A stretch of 64,000 bases of DNA, taken from JAUIAI01 sp049680625 (GTDB lineage: Bacteria; Pseudomonadota; Gammaproteobacteria; Burkholderiales; Burkholderiaceae_E). Position numbers and translations under genes: made by a program. The notes under the pieces were generated by a model. The model had not been told where the DNA came from, did not search any database, and worked only from the letters and a program-made list of their open reading frames with translations. Below, piece by piece: positions 18,468 to 27,800 of this stretch. The stretch lies in contig JBAUID010000072.1 of assembly GCA_049680625.1 (NCBI GenBank), positions 1-64,000 on the forward strand. Direction: 5' to 3'. Within the stretch, counting starts at the first letter, position 1. Each line of letters starts with the position of its first letter.

Positions 18468-20782
18468 TGGCTGACGACGATTTGCTTAATACGCCTGATT
18501 TCGACACCGACGGCGATGGCACGATAACCCTTGCCGAGTATGCTGAGCAAGCCTACCTGGATTACGCCGTATCCGTTGTCAAAGGTCGGGCCATTCCGGA
18601 TGTCAGCGACGGACAAAAACCGGTTCAGCGACGCATCTTGCACGCAATGAACGAGATGGGGCTGGGCCCAACAGCCAAGCCAGTGAAGTCTGCGCGGGTT
18701 GTCGGTGACGTCTTGGGTAAGTTTCACCCTCACGGTGATAGCGCCGCATACGACGCCCTGGTGCGTATGGCACAGTCGTTTACCCTGCGTTATCCGCTTA
18801 TCGACGGCCAGGGCAATTTTGGCTCCCGCGATGGTGATGGGGCAGCCGCCATGCGCTATACCGAGGCCCGTCTTACCCGGTTTGCGACGCTGTTGATGTC
18901 CGAAATCGACCAGGGAACGGTTGAATTTGTTCCAAACTACGATGGCTCGTTTGAAGAGCCGGCGTTACTGCCGGCCCGCCTGCCAATGGTTTTGCTCAAC
19001 GGTGCGTCGGGCATAGCCGTGGGCATGGCGACCGAAATCCCGCCACACAATCTGACCGAGGTCGCTCATGCGGCAATTGCGGCGATTCGCAAACCCAAAA
19101 TAACGATAAGCGAAGTCATGACCCATTTGCCCGCTCCGGATTTTCCTGGCGGTGGTCAGATTATCACCGGTACTGAAGCCCTTGCCGAGATCTACGAAAA
19201 TGGACGGGGTTCGATCAAGGTGCGGGCGCGTTTCGAATTTGAAGAGATGGCGCGCGGTCAATGGCAGTTAATCATTACCGAACTGCCCCACGGGGTGTCG
19301 TCACAAAAAGTTCTTGAAGAAATAGAAGAGCTGACTAATCCTAAAGTCCGGGCAAACAAGAAGTCGCTCAGCGCAGAGCAGCAGTCACTGAGGCAGACTG
19401 TGTTGTCCGTTCTGGACCGGGTACGCGATGAATCTGGAAAAGATGCGCCAGTACGCCTGGTCTTTGAGCCCAAGACTTCAAAAATCAGCCGGGACCACCT
19501 GGTTAACATCTTGTTGGCGCAAACCAGTCTGGAAAGCACGGTATCAGTGAACCTGGTCATGATTGGCATTGATGGCCGACCTCGTCAGAAATCCTTGTGT
19601 GAAATTCTGGTCGAATGGGGACAGTTCCGCCTGTCAACGGTAACCCGCCGTTCCGAGCATCGTCTGGGCAAGGTCAACGACCGGATCCATATTCTCGAGG
19701 GTCGGCAGCTTGTTCTTCTGAATATTGATGAAGTGATCCGGATTATTCGCGAGTCGGATGAACCTAAGCCGGCCCTGATCGAAGCGTTCAAGTTGTCGGA
19801 GCGCCAGGCTGATGACATTCTGGATATTCGCTTACGGCAATTGGCTCGGCTTGAAGCGATAAAAATTGAAAAAGAGCTAAAAGAACTGCGCGCCGAGAAG
19901 AAGCAACTCCAGGGTTTACTTAGCAGTGAAAGTGAAATGAAAAAACTGGTGATTGCCGAAATAAAAGCTGATGCAAAAGCTTTTGGGGATGACCGTCGTA
20001 CCCTCGTCGAAGAGGCGGAGCGCACGGTTATTGACATCCAGGTTCTCGAAGAACCCGTTACGGTAATTGTCTCTGAAAAAGGTTGGGTGAGGGCGCGTCA
20101 AGGTCACGGACATGATCCGGATCAGTTCAGCTTCAAAGCCAGTGATTCGTTCTACGGTGCTTATGAAGTGCTGACAACGGATCGGGTGTTTGCCCTGGGA
20201 ACCGACGGTCGGGTGTATTCCATGCTGGTTAGTCAGTTGCCTTCGGCCAGGGGGGACGGCGCGCCGATTACCACCTTTGTTGAACTGGAGCCGGGGGTGA
20301 GAATTGATCACGTATTTTGTGCCAGTGGTGATGCCAGTGTCTTGTTCAGCACCGCATTGGGTAACGGATTTGTCACTCAGGCCACCGATTTAATCGGACG
20401 GACGCGCCAGGGCAAAGCCCTTATGACGCTGGCACCGGGGGATACACCGTTACGCCCCGCTGTGTTTTCAGCGGGCATGCAGGAGGTCTTTTGCCTCTCG
20501 GCTGGTGGGCGTGCGCTGATGTTCCCGCTCGACGATGTTAAGGTTCTGAAAAACGGAGGTCGCGGTGTCAGCCTCATGGGTACCGAAAAAAATGATCTGC
20601 TTCAGCAAGTGGTTGTCTTAGGCCATGCGGTCCGCATTATCGGCGGGGGGCGCGGCGGCAAGCTGGTTAATCGCGACTTTAGCGCAGCGCAGTTGCGCGC
20701 TTATGTGGGCAGTCGCGCCCGCAAGGGGCGGCTTCTGGAGCCGCGTATTAAGAACGGTCGGATGACGGTGTTGAAAAAGTGA
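18467..20782 (+). CDS. parC: DNA topoisomerase IV subunit A
   Basis: Cleavage subunit, 771 residues. The catalytic Tyr is Tyr131 in AAAMRYTEARL. The quinolone-resistance region reads HPHGDSAAYDA: the Ser equivalent to E. coli Ser80 is retained (Ser92) and the Glu84 equivalent is Asp96. A short acidic N-terminal extension (residues 2-25, DDDLL and DTDGDGT) precedes the conserved YLDYAVSVV segment. The C-terminal beta-pinwheel region is shorter than in GyrA. Coupling to parE ensures equal synthesis. Its stop overlaps the next gene by 4 bp. Confidence 0.95.
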   Translation: MADDDLLNTPDFDTDGDGTITLAEYAEQAYLDYAVSVVKGRAIPDVSDGQKPVQRRILHAMNEMGLGPTAKPVKSARVVGDVLGKFHPHGDSAAYDALVRMAQSFTLRYPLIDGQGNFGSRDGDGAAAMRYTEARLTRFATLLMSEIDQGTVEFVPNYDGSFEEPALLPARLPMVLLNGASGIAVGMATEIPPHNLTEVAHAAIAAIRKPKITISEVMTHLPAPDFPGGGQIITGTEALAEIYENGRGSIKVRARFEFEEMARGQWQLIITELPHGVSSQKVLEEIEELTNPKVRANKKSLSAEQQSLRQTVLSVLDRVRDESGKDAPVRLVFEPKTSKISRDHLVNILLAQTSLESTVSVNLVMIGIDGRPRQKSLCEILVEWGQFRLSTVTRRSEHRLGKVNDRIHILEGRQLVLLNIDEVIRIIRESDEPKPALIEAFKLSERQADDILDIRLRQLARLEAIKIEKELKELRAEKKQLQGLLSSESEMKKLVIAEIKADAKAFGDDRRTLVEEAERTVIDIQVLEEPVTVIVSEKGWVRARQGHGHDPDQFSFKASDSFYGAYEVLTTDRVFALGTDGRVYSMLVSQLPSARGDGAPITTFVELEPGVRIDHVFCASGDASVLFSTALGNGFVTQATDLIGRTRQGKALMTLAPGDTPLRPAVFSAGMQEVFCLSAGGRALMFPLDDVKVLKNGGRGVSLMGTEKNDLLQQVVVLGHAVRIIGGGRGGKLVNRDFSAAQLRAYVGSRARKGRLLEPRIKNGRMTVLKK

Positions 20783-21906
20783 CTTTGCCACCCGGCTCAT
20801 CAGTGTGTTCCCGCCAATCCCTGCCCATCCGCCAGCGGAAGCTTGCGCTGGCCGTGCTGGTAGCGCTGGGGTCGGGCATGCTTGCCGGCTGTAGTGGCAC
20901 AGGCACGCTCAGCACTTATGACCCGAGCCGCGCCCATCACCGACCCGGCGGCTTTGTTAATGTCTACGGACCCACTGGCGGTAAGTCACTGGCACAAGTC
21001 TTACGTTGGCGTTGGCAAGCCTGGCGCCAGGCATTGCCGCCGGCGCCAACCGAGGGATACGAATCGATTAAAGTCGTCGAACCCGATTTTGAGCGGCTGG
21101 CATCGCCGTCGACGACTGCACCAACCATCACCTGGATCGGCCACGCAACGGTTTTGTTGCAAGTCAACGGTGTCAATATCCTGACCGACCCAATTTTCTC
21201 GGACCGGGCCTCCCCGGTTCGATGGGCGGGACCCAAACGCAAGCGACCGCTGCCCGCAAGCCTGGCCCAGTTGCCTCGTATTGACCTGGTTGTGATTTCG
21301 CATAATCACGCGGATCATCTGGATGAGCCAACGATCCGTGAACTGGTGAATCAGCAAGGCGGGCAACCGCAGTTCCTCGTGCCGCTGGGCGTTGACGCTT
21401 TATTGAAGGAGTTTGGCGTTACCAAGACCCAGCCAATGGACTGGTGGGATCGCTATGAAGTCGGCGAATTACGGATGACGTTTGTTCCCGCCCAGCATTG
21501 GAGCGCGCGCGGACTATCTGATCGCAACAAAACCCTGTGGGGTGGCTGGGTGATTGAAGGCGCTGGGAAGTCGGTGTACTTTGCCGGTGACACTGGTTAT
21601 TCAAGACATTTTGCCGAAATTGGCGCTCGCTTTGGTGGCTTTGATCTCGCTTTGATACCAATCGGCGCTTACGAACCGCGCTGGTTTATGAAAGATCAAC
21701 ACGTTAACCCGGATGAAGCCGCCCGAATTCACATTGATGTTCGTTCGCGATTGTCGGTTGGGGTGCACTGGGGCTCATTTGAATTAACCGATGAAGCACT
21801 GGACAAACCACGAACCGATCTTGCCACGGCCCGTCAAAAGTACGGTATCGGCGATGAACAGTTCATCGTGCTTGATATCGGTCAAACCCTGGAAGTAAAC
21901 GAATGA
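20779..21906 (+). CDS. Lipoprotein with metallo-beta-lactamase fold, NAPE-PLD/UlaG-like
   Basis: The GTG start overlaps the parC stop (GTGA). A signal peptide ends in lipobox LAGC (Cys38), so the 375-residue protein is probably membrane anchored and periplasmic. The metal site HNHADHLD lies at residues 175-182, preceded by TWIGHATVLLQVNGVNILTD, which is typical of the NAPE-PLD/RomA-like branch; later ligands are HWS (about 225), FAGDTGYS and HWGSF. Family members hydrolyse phosphodiester or related bonds; substrate unknown. Position after parEC, coupled to an acyl-CoA hydrolase-like gene, does not explain its job. Confidence 0.82.
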   Translation: MTLPPGSSVCSRQSLPIRQRKLALAVLVALGSGMLAGCSGTGTLSTYDPSRAHHRPGGFVNVYGPTGGKSLAQVLRWRWQAWRQALPPAPTEGYESIKVVEPDFERLASPSTTAPTITWIGHATVLLQVNGVNILTDPIFSDRASPVRWAGPKRKRPLPASLAQLPRIDLVVISHNHADHLDEPTIRELVNQQGGQPQFLVPLGVDALLKEFGVTKTQPMDWWDRYEVGELRMTFVPAQHWSARGLSDRNKTLWGGWVIEGAGKSVYFAGDTGYSRHFAEIGARFGGFDLALIPIGAYEPRWFMKDQHVNPDEAARIHIDVRSRLSVGVHWGSFELTDEALDKPRTDLATARQKYGIGDEQFIVLDIGQTLEVNE

Positions 21907-23018
21907 CAGATTTACCTGAAAATGCCGATGAAGTTTTGTTCGATTCTCGGCCAACCGCCGTGCAAGGCAAACACATTGGTTATGCCTGCCTGAATCGCCC
22001 GAAGGCGCTGAATGCGTTGAACCTGAATATGTGCCAGCTGTTGCTCGATCAGTTTCGCCGTTGGGCGGCCGATGAGCAAATTGTTGCCGTCGTGCTGCAC
22101 GCCGCCGGTGACAAGGGGTTTTCCGCCGGTGGTGATGTGGCAACCGTGGTTCGTCATGTCCGCGGCGGGGCGCCAGACCGCTACGTGTACGGTGACAGTT
22201 TCTTTGATGTTGAGTACACGCTGGACAAACTGATTCACCGTTATCCAAAACCAATGATCACTTATGCCCATGGGGTCTGTATGGGTGGTGGTGTTGGCTT
22301 GTCGGTCGGCGGCTCGCATCGAATTGTGGCTGATCGATGCCGTATTGCGATGCCGGAAATTCATATCGGTTTGTTTCCCGATGTGGGTGGTGGGTATTTT
22401 CTGAATCGCGTGCCCGGCGGTATTGGCCGGGTACTGGCATTAACAGGATTAACAATTAATGAAGCCGATGCATGCTTCGCTGGCCTGGCCGATTACTTCG
22501 TACCATACGAACAACGCGCAGAGATTTGGGAAGCGCTGGGAGAGATTAGCTGGACAGGGCGCGCGCTTGCGGATCGTCAGCTGGTTACGCGCTGCTTGTT
22601 AAGTTTGCACCGCCGGTTTAAGTCCGGTTTGCCAACGACCAATTTGTTGCAGTATTACGATACCTGGCGATTCATTGCTGCCCAGCCGGGCACTGACGAA
22701 TTATTGGCTGCCTTGCAGGTTGCCGCGGGAGAAGACCCGTATTTTGAAGCCGCGGCCAAGAGTCTTGCTGGCGGGTCTCCAACCACTGCTGTCATTGCTG
22801 ACGAATACCTGCGCCGCACACGCCAGATGTCGCTGACCGAGGTGCTTGATCTTGATCTGATCATGGCCCGGCAGTTTCAACGTCATCATGATTTCCCGGA
22901 AGGTGTGCGTGCGCTGCTTATCGATAAAGATAAACGACCCCAGTGGGAAGCGGCGTCCCTGGATGCTGTTGATCTGCAGACGGTAGCTCGCCATTTTCAA
23001 CCACTTGATGCGCGGTGA
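21903..23018 (+). CDS. Enoyl-CoA hydratase/isomerase family, 3-hydroxyisobutyryl-CoA hydrolase-like
   Basis: Crotonase-fold protein of 371 residues, longer than simple hydratases and of HIBYL-CoA hydrolase length. Oxyanion-hole segments are GFSAGGDV and GVCMGGGVGLS, and MPEIHIGLFPDVGGGYFL carries the Glu and Asp positions characteristic of the hydrolase of valine catabolism. No other valine genes lie beside it. Its ATG overlaps the preceding stop (ATGA), and a terminator follows 15 bp after its stop. Confidence 0.85.
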   Translation: MTDLPENADEVLFDSRPTAVQGKHIGYACLNRPKALNALNLNMCQLLLDQFRRWAADEQIVAVVLHAAGDKGFSAGGDVATVVRHVRGGAPDRYVYGDSFFDVEYTLDKLIHRYPKPMITYAHGVCMGGGVGLSVGGSHRIVADRCRIAMPEIHIGLFPDVGGGYFLNRVPGGIGRVLALTGLTINEADACFAGLADYFVPYEQRAEIWEALGEISWTGRALADRQLVTRCLLSLHRRFKSGLPTTNLLQYYDTWRFIAAQPGTDELLAALQVAAGEDPYFEAAAKSLAGGSPTTAVIADEYLRRTRQMSLTEVLDLDLIMARQFQRHHDFPEGVRALLIDKDKRPQWEAASLDAVDLQTVARHFQPLDAR

Positions 23019-23032
23019 CCTGAAACATAGTC

Positions 23033-23069
23033 AAAAAAAAACCGCATCAGCCGATGCGGTTTTTTTTTC
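23033..23069. terminator. Bidirectional rho-independent terminator
   Basis: Perfect 8-bp arms ACCGCATC (23041-23048) and GATGCGGT (23053-23060) with a 4-nt loop are flanked by an A-run (23033-23041) and a T-run (from 23060). It serves the plus-strand operon and the convergent minus-strand DUF937 gene. Confidence 0.92.
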
Positions 23070-23103
23070 GGAAAATTCCCCTGGTCAGCGACGACCTGAA
23101 TGA

Positions 23104-24204
23104 TTAAGCCGCGAGCGCAGTCAGTTTCTCGAGAACTGGCCCGATCACTGGTTCGATAATGTCTTTGACCCCGGGAATCGCGTATGCCGTTTCCAGGACG
23201 GATTGCAGCTTCTCAAGTAATGGAGCGACCATACCAGCCAACGGTCCTTTGACTGCGTCGGGCAGGCTGTCAAGACTCAGACCGCCTAATCCTTCAGACG
23301 CGCCTTTCAGTTGGTCAAGCGCAGCGGTTGCTGAATCGGCATCCTTTATGCCGCCGATCGCAGTGGTCATGTCACCCATTGCTGTCGTGACTTTACTGCC
23401 GATTTCTTCAACTCCGCTAATTGCTGGCATCGCGGGTTTGTCGGGCATAGTCGGCTCGGAGCCGGCGAAGAACTGATATGCGAACCAGGCAATGGCGGCG
23501 AGGATAACCAATGGCAGCAACTTACCGATCAGACCGCCCCCGGAACGTGCCGTATCGGTGGCTGCACCGGCAGCGCGATCAGCGGCGGCAGAGATACTAC
23601 CGGCAGCATTGCTGGCGGCACCTGCAACGTTACCTGCTGCGTCACGGACGCCGTCAATTCCCTTGCTCAGCAGATCGCTTAGCCCTATTTCTTTGGCCAG
23701 GTCAGCAGGAATTGCGCTGGCAACATGGTCTTTTTGCGAGGCCAGCATGCCGGCCATTGTGCTGGCATCGAAATTGTTCGATGCGCTGACTTTACTAATT
23801 GCGCTCATCACAATTGGGGCTAGTAAACCAAGCAAAGAACCTGCTGAGCCCTGGCCAATGCCGGCCATGCGGGCAATCGAACCGATCAGACCGCTTTGGT
23901 TGCCACCAAAAATACTACCCAGTAACGATGTTCCGGTTTCGATTAGCGAGCTATGGCCACCGCCGCCGAGGGTTCCGGCCAGGTTGTCTAGCATGCCACC
24001 ATCAAAGTTTTTGCTGCTGTCAAATACTGACTGCGCGCCCGCCGGCGTACTGGCTTGGTTCATCAAGCCGCCAAGAATTGACGGCAGGGCCGCACCGACC
24101 GCAGATCCGGTCTTTTTCTCGTCTTCGCCAAGCAGCCCGCCAATCTGACCAATGACGTCATTGCCGATTGATCCCTGGAGCATCTCAAGTAAGTTAATTG
24201 CCAT
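23104..24204 (-). CDS. DUF937 (YidB-like) protein with one membrane segment
   Basis: The first 180 residues are the Gly/Ala/Leu-rich DUF937 repeat: MAINLLEMLQ, GLLGEDEKKT, SAVGAALPSILGGLM and related segments recur. An Ala/Gly-rich linker (about 185-220) leads to a single hydrophobic segment LIGKLLPLVILAAIAWFAYQ near residue 230, then a 130-residue tail. The function of this widespread family is unsettled. Convergent with the preceding operon across a shared terminator. The gene precedes a 635-bp non-coding stretch. Confidence 0.8.
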   Translation of the reverse strand: MAINLLEMLQGSIGNDVIGQIGGLLGEDEKKTGSAVGAALPSILGGLMNQASTPAGAQSVFDSSKNFDGGMLDNLAGTLGGGGHSSLIETGTSLLGSIFGGNQSGLIGSIARMAGIGQGSAGSLLGLLAPIVMSAISKVSASNNFDASTMAGMLASQKDHVASAIPADLAKEIGLSDLLSKGIDGVRDAAGNVAGAASNAAGSISAAADRAAGAATDTARSGGGLIGKLLPLVILAAIAWFAYQFFAGSEPTMPDKPAMPAISGVEEIGSKVTTAMGDMTTAIGGIKDADSATAALDQLKGASEGLGGLSLDSLPDAVKGPLAGMVAPLLEKLQSVLETAYAIPGVKDIIEPVIGPVLEKLTALAA

Positions 24205-24839
24205 GTGTGTTTGTTCCTCTGCTGAATTAGTCTGTGATCAACCCGCGCTTAATAGCGTGTGGTGATCCTGAACCCGATTTGTTGTTGTCGTTTTATGGAA
24301 AATCTGCCGCGCCTTTGTCCAACCAGTCTGGATACCTGACTACAACCAGGAAAAAGCAGTGAAAATCACTGCCTCAAAAACAAAGGACACGTTGAGGAGG
24401 TGGGGATGGTCGACGTACTAATCAACTCTGGGTTGGCATCTGAAATGTGCCTTAGAGTCAAATCAAGTCGAAAAATCCGATCAAACATTGTTAACCATAA
24501 GTTGTTAACTAAAAGTCGAAGCATTCCAACAAGTTGCTACGGTCGCGTGGTATTTCATATTGAAAGCCGCTGGAAATTATTGTACGACTTATACCGGTAA
24601 GTTAAACGTATATATTGAGGCAATAGGTTAAAAGCAATGCAAATTCACACTTTGGCGAGATCTGATGACTTTGCCTCCGCGCGCAGGGATTACCTCTAAT
24701 GCCTGCGCGAAGTCACCCTGTTGACGTTATTGAATCCCTAAGGTGGGGTATATGCGACCGTTGGGCCAAATAACCGTCATGGTACAGGCGCAATAGGTGA
24801 TGATTAGATTCTGATGCTTATCAACCGGATACAAACCGT
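24205..24839. other. Long non-coding region upstream of the glutamate dehydrogenase
   Basis: This 635-bp stretch between divergent genes is more AT-rich than its flanks. It holds two GTTAAC hexamers (24490-24495, 24504-24509) and a bulged hairpin: TGACTT (24666-24671) with AAGTCA (24710-24715), and CGCGCAGG (24680-24687) with CCTGCGCG (24702-24709). A 66-codon frame at 24400-24600 looks like chance. Promoters for both flanking genes must lie here, but no convincing -35/-10 pair was picked out. Confidence 0.5.
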
Positions 24840-27800
24840 ATGGTCTCTAAAGCTTCGAAAAGTCGTATTGACGAATTACTTGAACTCATCAATACCCGCC
24901 TGGCACCGGAGCAGGCGTCACAGGCGTCTGAATTTGTCAAAATTTACTACGCCCACGTGGCTGCCGAAGACCTGGCGGGTCGACCCATTGAAGAATTGTA
25001 CGGCGCCGCATTGTCACACTGGCATTTTGCAAATAGTTGGCCCGGCAAAGAGGCCAAACTTCGGGTGTATAACGCTCGCGCGGACGAGCATGGCTGGCAG
25101 TCAACGCATACGGTAATTGACATTGTCAACATTGACATGCCTTTCCTGGTGGATTCGATCTCGATGGAGGTCAACCGCCTGGGATTAACCCTGCATTTAA
25201 TCGTGCACCCGGTTATGCGCATTGTCCGCGACTCGAAACACAGAATTGTCAGAATTTCTGGTAGCCATGATCCCCTGAAAGGCGGGCGGCTCGAATCGCT
25301 TATTCATGTCGAGGTCGATCGTAGAACCGAACCTGCTGCAATTGAAGAATTGCGCAACGGTTTGAGCTTGATTCTTGCCCAGGTGCGGCTTGCGGTTTCT
25401 GACTGGAAGCCCATGCATGACAAACTCCTGGAGGTCGCAAATCAACGCGACGAGTCTCCGCCGGCCACTGCTGGTGATATTTCAGAGGAGGTCACTTTTC
25501 TCCGTTGGGTCGCTGATCATCACTTTGTCATTCTGGGATATCGTGACCATGATTTGCTGCATTCCGAGCAAGACGGCTACATGCTACGCGCAGTTGCCGG
25601 TTCCGGCCTTGGAATCCTGCGGGATAAACCAATAGGGCGTGGTACATCCGGGCTTGTCCCTGGGCTGTCAGCGTCATTTGCCAATTTACCCGCTGATGTA
25701 CGCGCCCGGGCAAGTGAGCCGAGTTTGTTGCTGCTGACGAAATCGAACAACCGCGCACCAGTGCACCGTCCAGGCTATATGGACTATATCGGTGTCAAGC
25801 GGTTCGATGACAGCGGTCGCGTTATTGGTGAGCAAAGGTTTATTGGCTTGTACACATCCAATGCGTATCGAAAATCGGTCAATGAAATTCCAATTTTACG
25901 GCGCAAGGCCCAGGCGGTTGCATCGCGAACCAATTTTCTGCCGGGTAGTCATGCAGCTAAAGCGCTGGTCACTATTCTTGAACAGTACCCACGGGATGAA
26001 CTGTTTCAGATCGAAGAAGAAGAATTACTGGATACGGCAACCGGGATTTTGCGCCTTGGAGAAAGGCAACGAACTCGGCTATTTATCCGTCACGATGCTT
26101 TCAGGCGATTCGTTTCCTGCCTGATTTTTGTGCCACGTGAGAACTACAACACCGATTTACGCACGCGCATCGAAGAATTGCTGCTTGACGCCTTCGATGG
26201 AAAATCTTCCGAATTCTCTGTTCAGTTTTCTGACTCACCGCTTGCGCGTCTGTGGATTGTCGTAAGGACACCGTCTGCGCCACGAATTGATGTTTCATCA
26301 CTTGAGCAGAAAATCGTTTTTGCTTCCCGACGCTGGGTTGATCTGTTGCGTGATGCTTTACTTGGAGCTTATGGGGAAGAGCGCGGCAGCGAATTGTTTC
26401 TACGTTATGCGAGCGGCATGTCAGCGGGCTATCGCGAAGCGCATACGCCAGGCCTTGCTGTGCGTGATATTGATCAGTTTGAACAACTAAGCCCGGACAA
26501 TGCCCTGGGCTTGAACCTTTACGTTCCCATTGGCACTGAACCCGGGCATTTGAGATTTCGGCTTTACCACGTGGGTGAACTGGCTCCGCTTTCTCATAGC
26601 CTGGCTATGCTGGAGTTAATGGGCGTTGTTGTTCTTGACGAGCGACCGTTTAAGATCAAGCGGGATAACGGAAAGCAAATCTGGATAGAAGACTTCGGCA
26701 TCGCTGTTCCAGAGGACCTGGAAATTGATGTTGACAGTCTGCGCGTGCGTTTTCACGATGCGTTTCAACGTACCTGGCGGGGCGAGAACGAAAGCGATCC
26801 TTTTAATCGACTGGTATTAGCAGCCGGTCTTGATTGGCGCTCGGTGACGATTCTTCGGGCTTACGCACGTTTTATGAAACAGGCGACCTCAACATTCAGC
26901 CAGTCGTACGTTGAACAAGCGCTGGCTTCGCAGCCGGAGACAACTCGCGCACTAGTCGAATTGTTTCTGACACGCTTTGATCCGGAATTTTCAGGCAATC
27001 GGGATGACGCTCAGGAAAAACAGTCGGCGGCAATCCTGGCTAACCTGGAATCGGTATCAAATTTGGATGAAGACCGGATATTGCGTCAATACCTGGCACT
27101 TATTCAAGCGACAGTCCGTACCAATTTTTTTCAACGCAATGCGTTTGATGAACCTAAGCTGGCGCTGTCGTTCAAGTTTGAATCTGCGAAAATTCCCGGA
27201 CTGCCCGAGCCTAAACCGCTGTTCGAAATATTCGTATATTCGCCACGCTTTGAAGGCGTCCACTTGCGCGGTGGCCCGGTAGCACGCGGTGGATTGCGCT
27301 GGTCTGACCGGCGCGAGGACTTCCGAACCGAGGTATTGCAGCTGGCCAAAGCCCAGCAAGTAAAAAATGCCGTGATTGTGCCAGTAGGCTCGAAAGGTGG
27401 GTTTGTTTTAAAAGGTCCGCCGCAAGGCGATCGCGATCAACTTCAGGCTGAAGGCATCGCCTGTTATCAGGCCTACTTACGCGCGATGCTCGACCTGACA
27501 GACAACATGGTGGTCGGTAAGGTAGTACCACCGCCATTTGTGGTTCGCCATGATGCGGACGATCCGTACCTGGTAGTAGCTGCTGATAAGGGTACGGCGA
27601 CGTTTTCTGATTTTGCCAATAACGTAGCGCAGGAGTACGACTACTGGCTGGGGGATGCGTTTGCGTCAGGCGGATCTGTCGGCTACGACCACAAAAAAAT
27701 GGCTATTACCGCGCGAGGCGCCTGGGAAAGCGTCAAACGCCATTTTCGATCAATCGGGGTGGATACCCAGACGCAGGTGTTCACCGTCGTCGGGATCGGC

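Noticed and set aside
24400..24600. 66-codon plus-strand frame in the gap before the glutamate dehydrogenase
   Set aside because: AT-rich, poor ribosome-binding site, no recognisable family and unusual composition.
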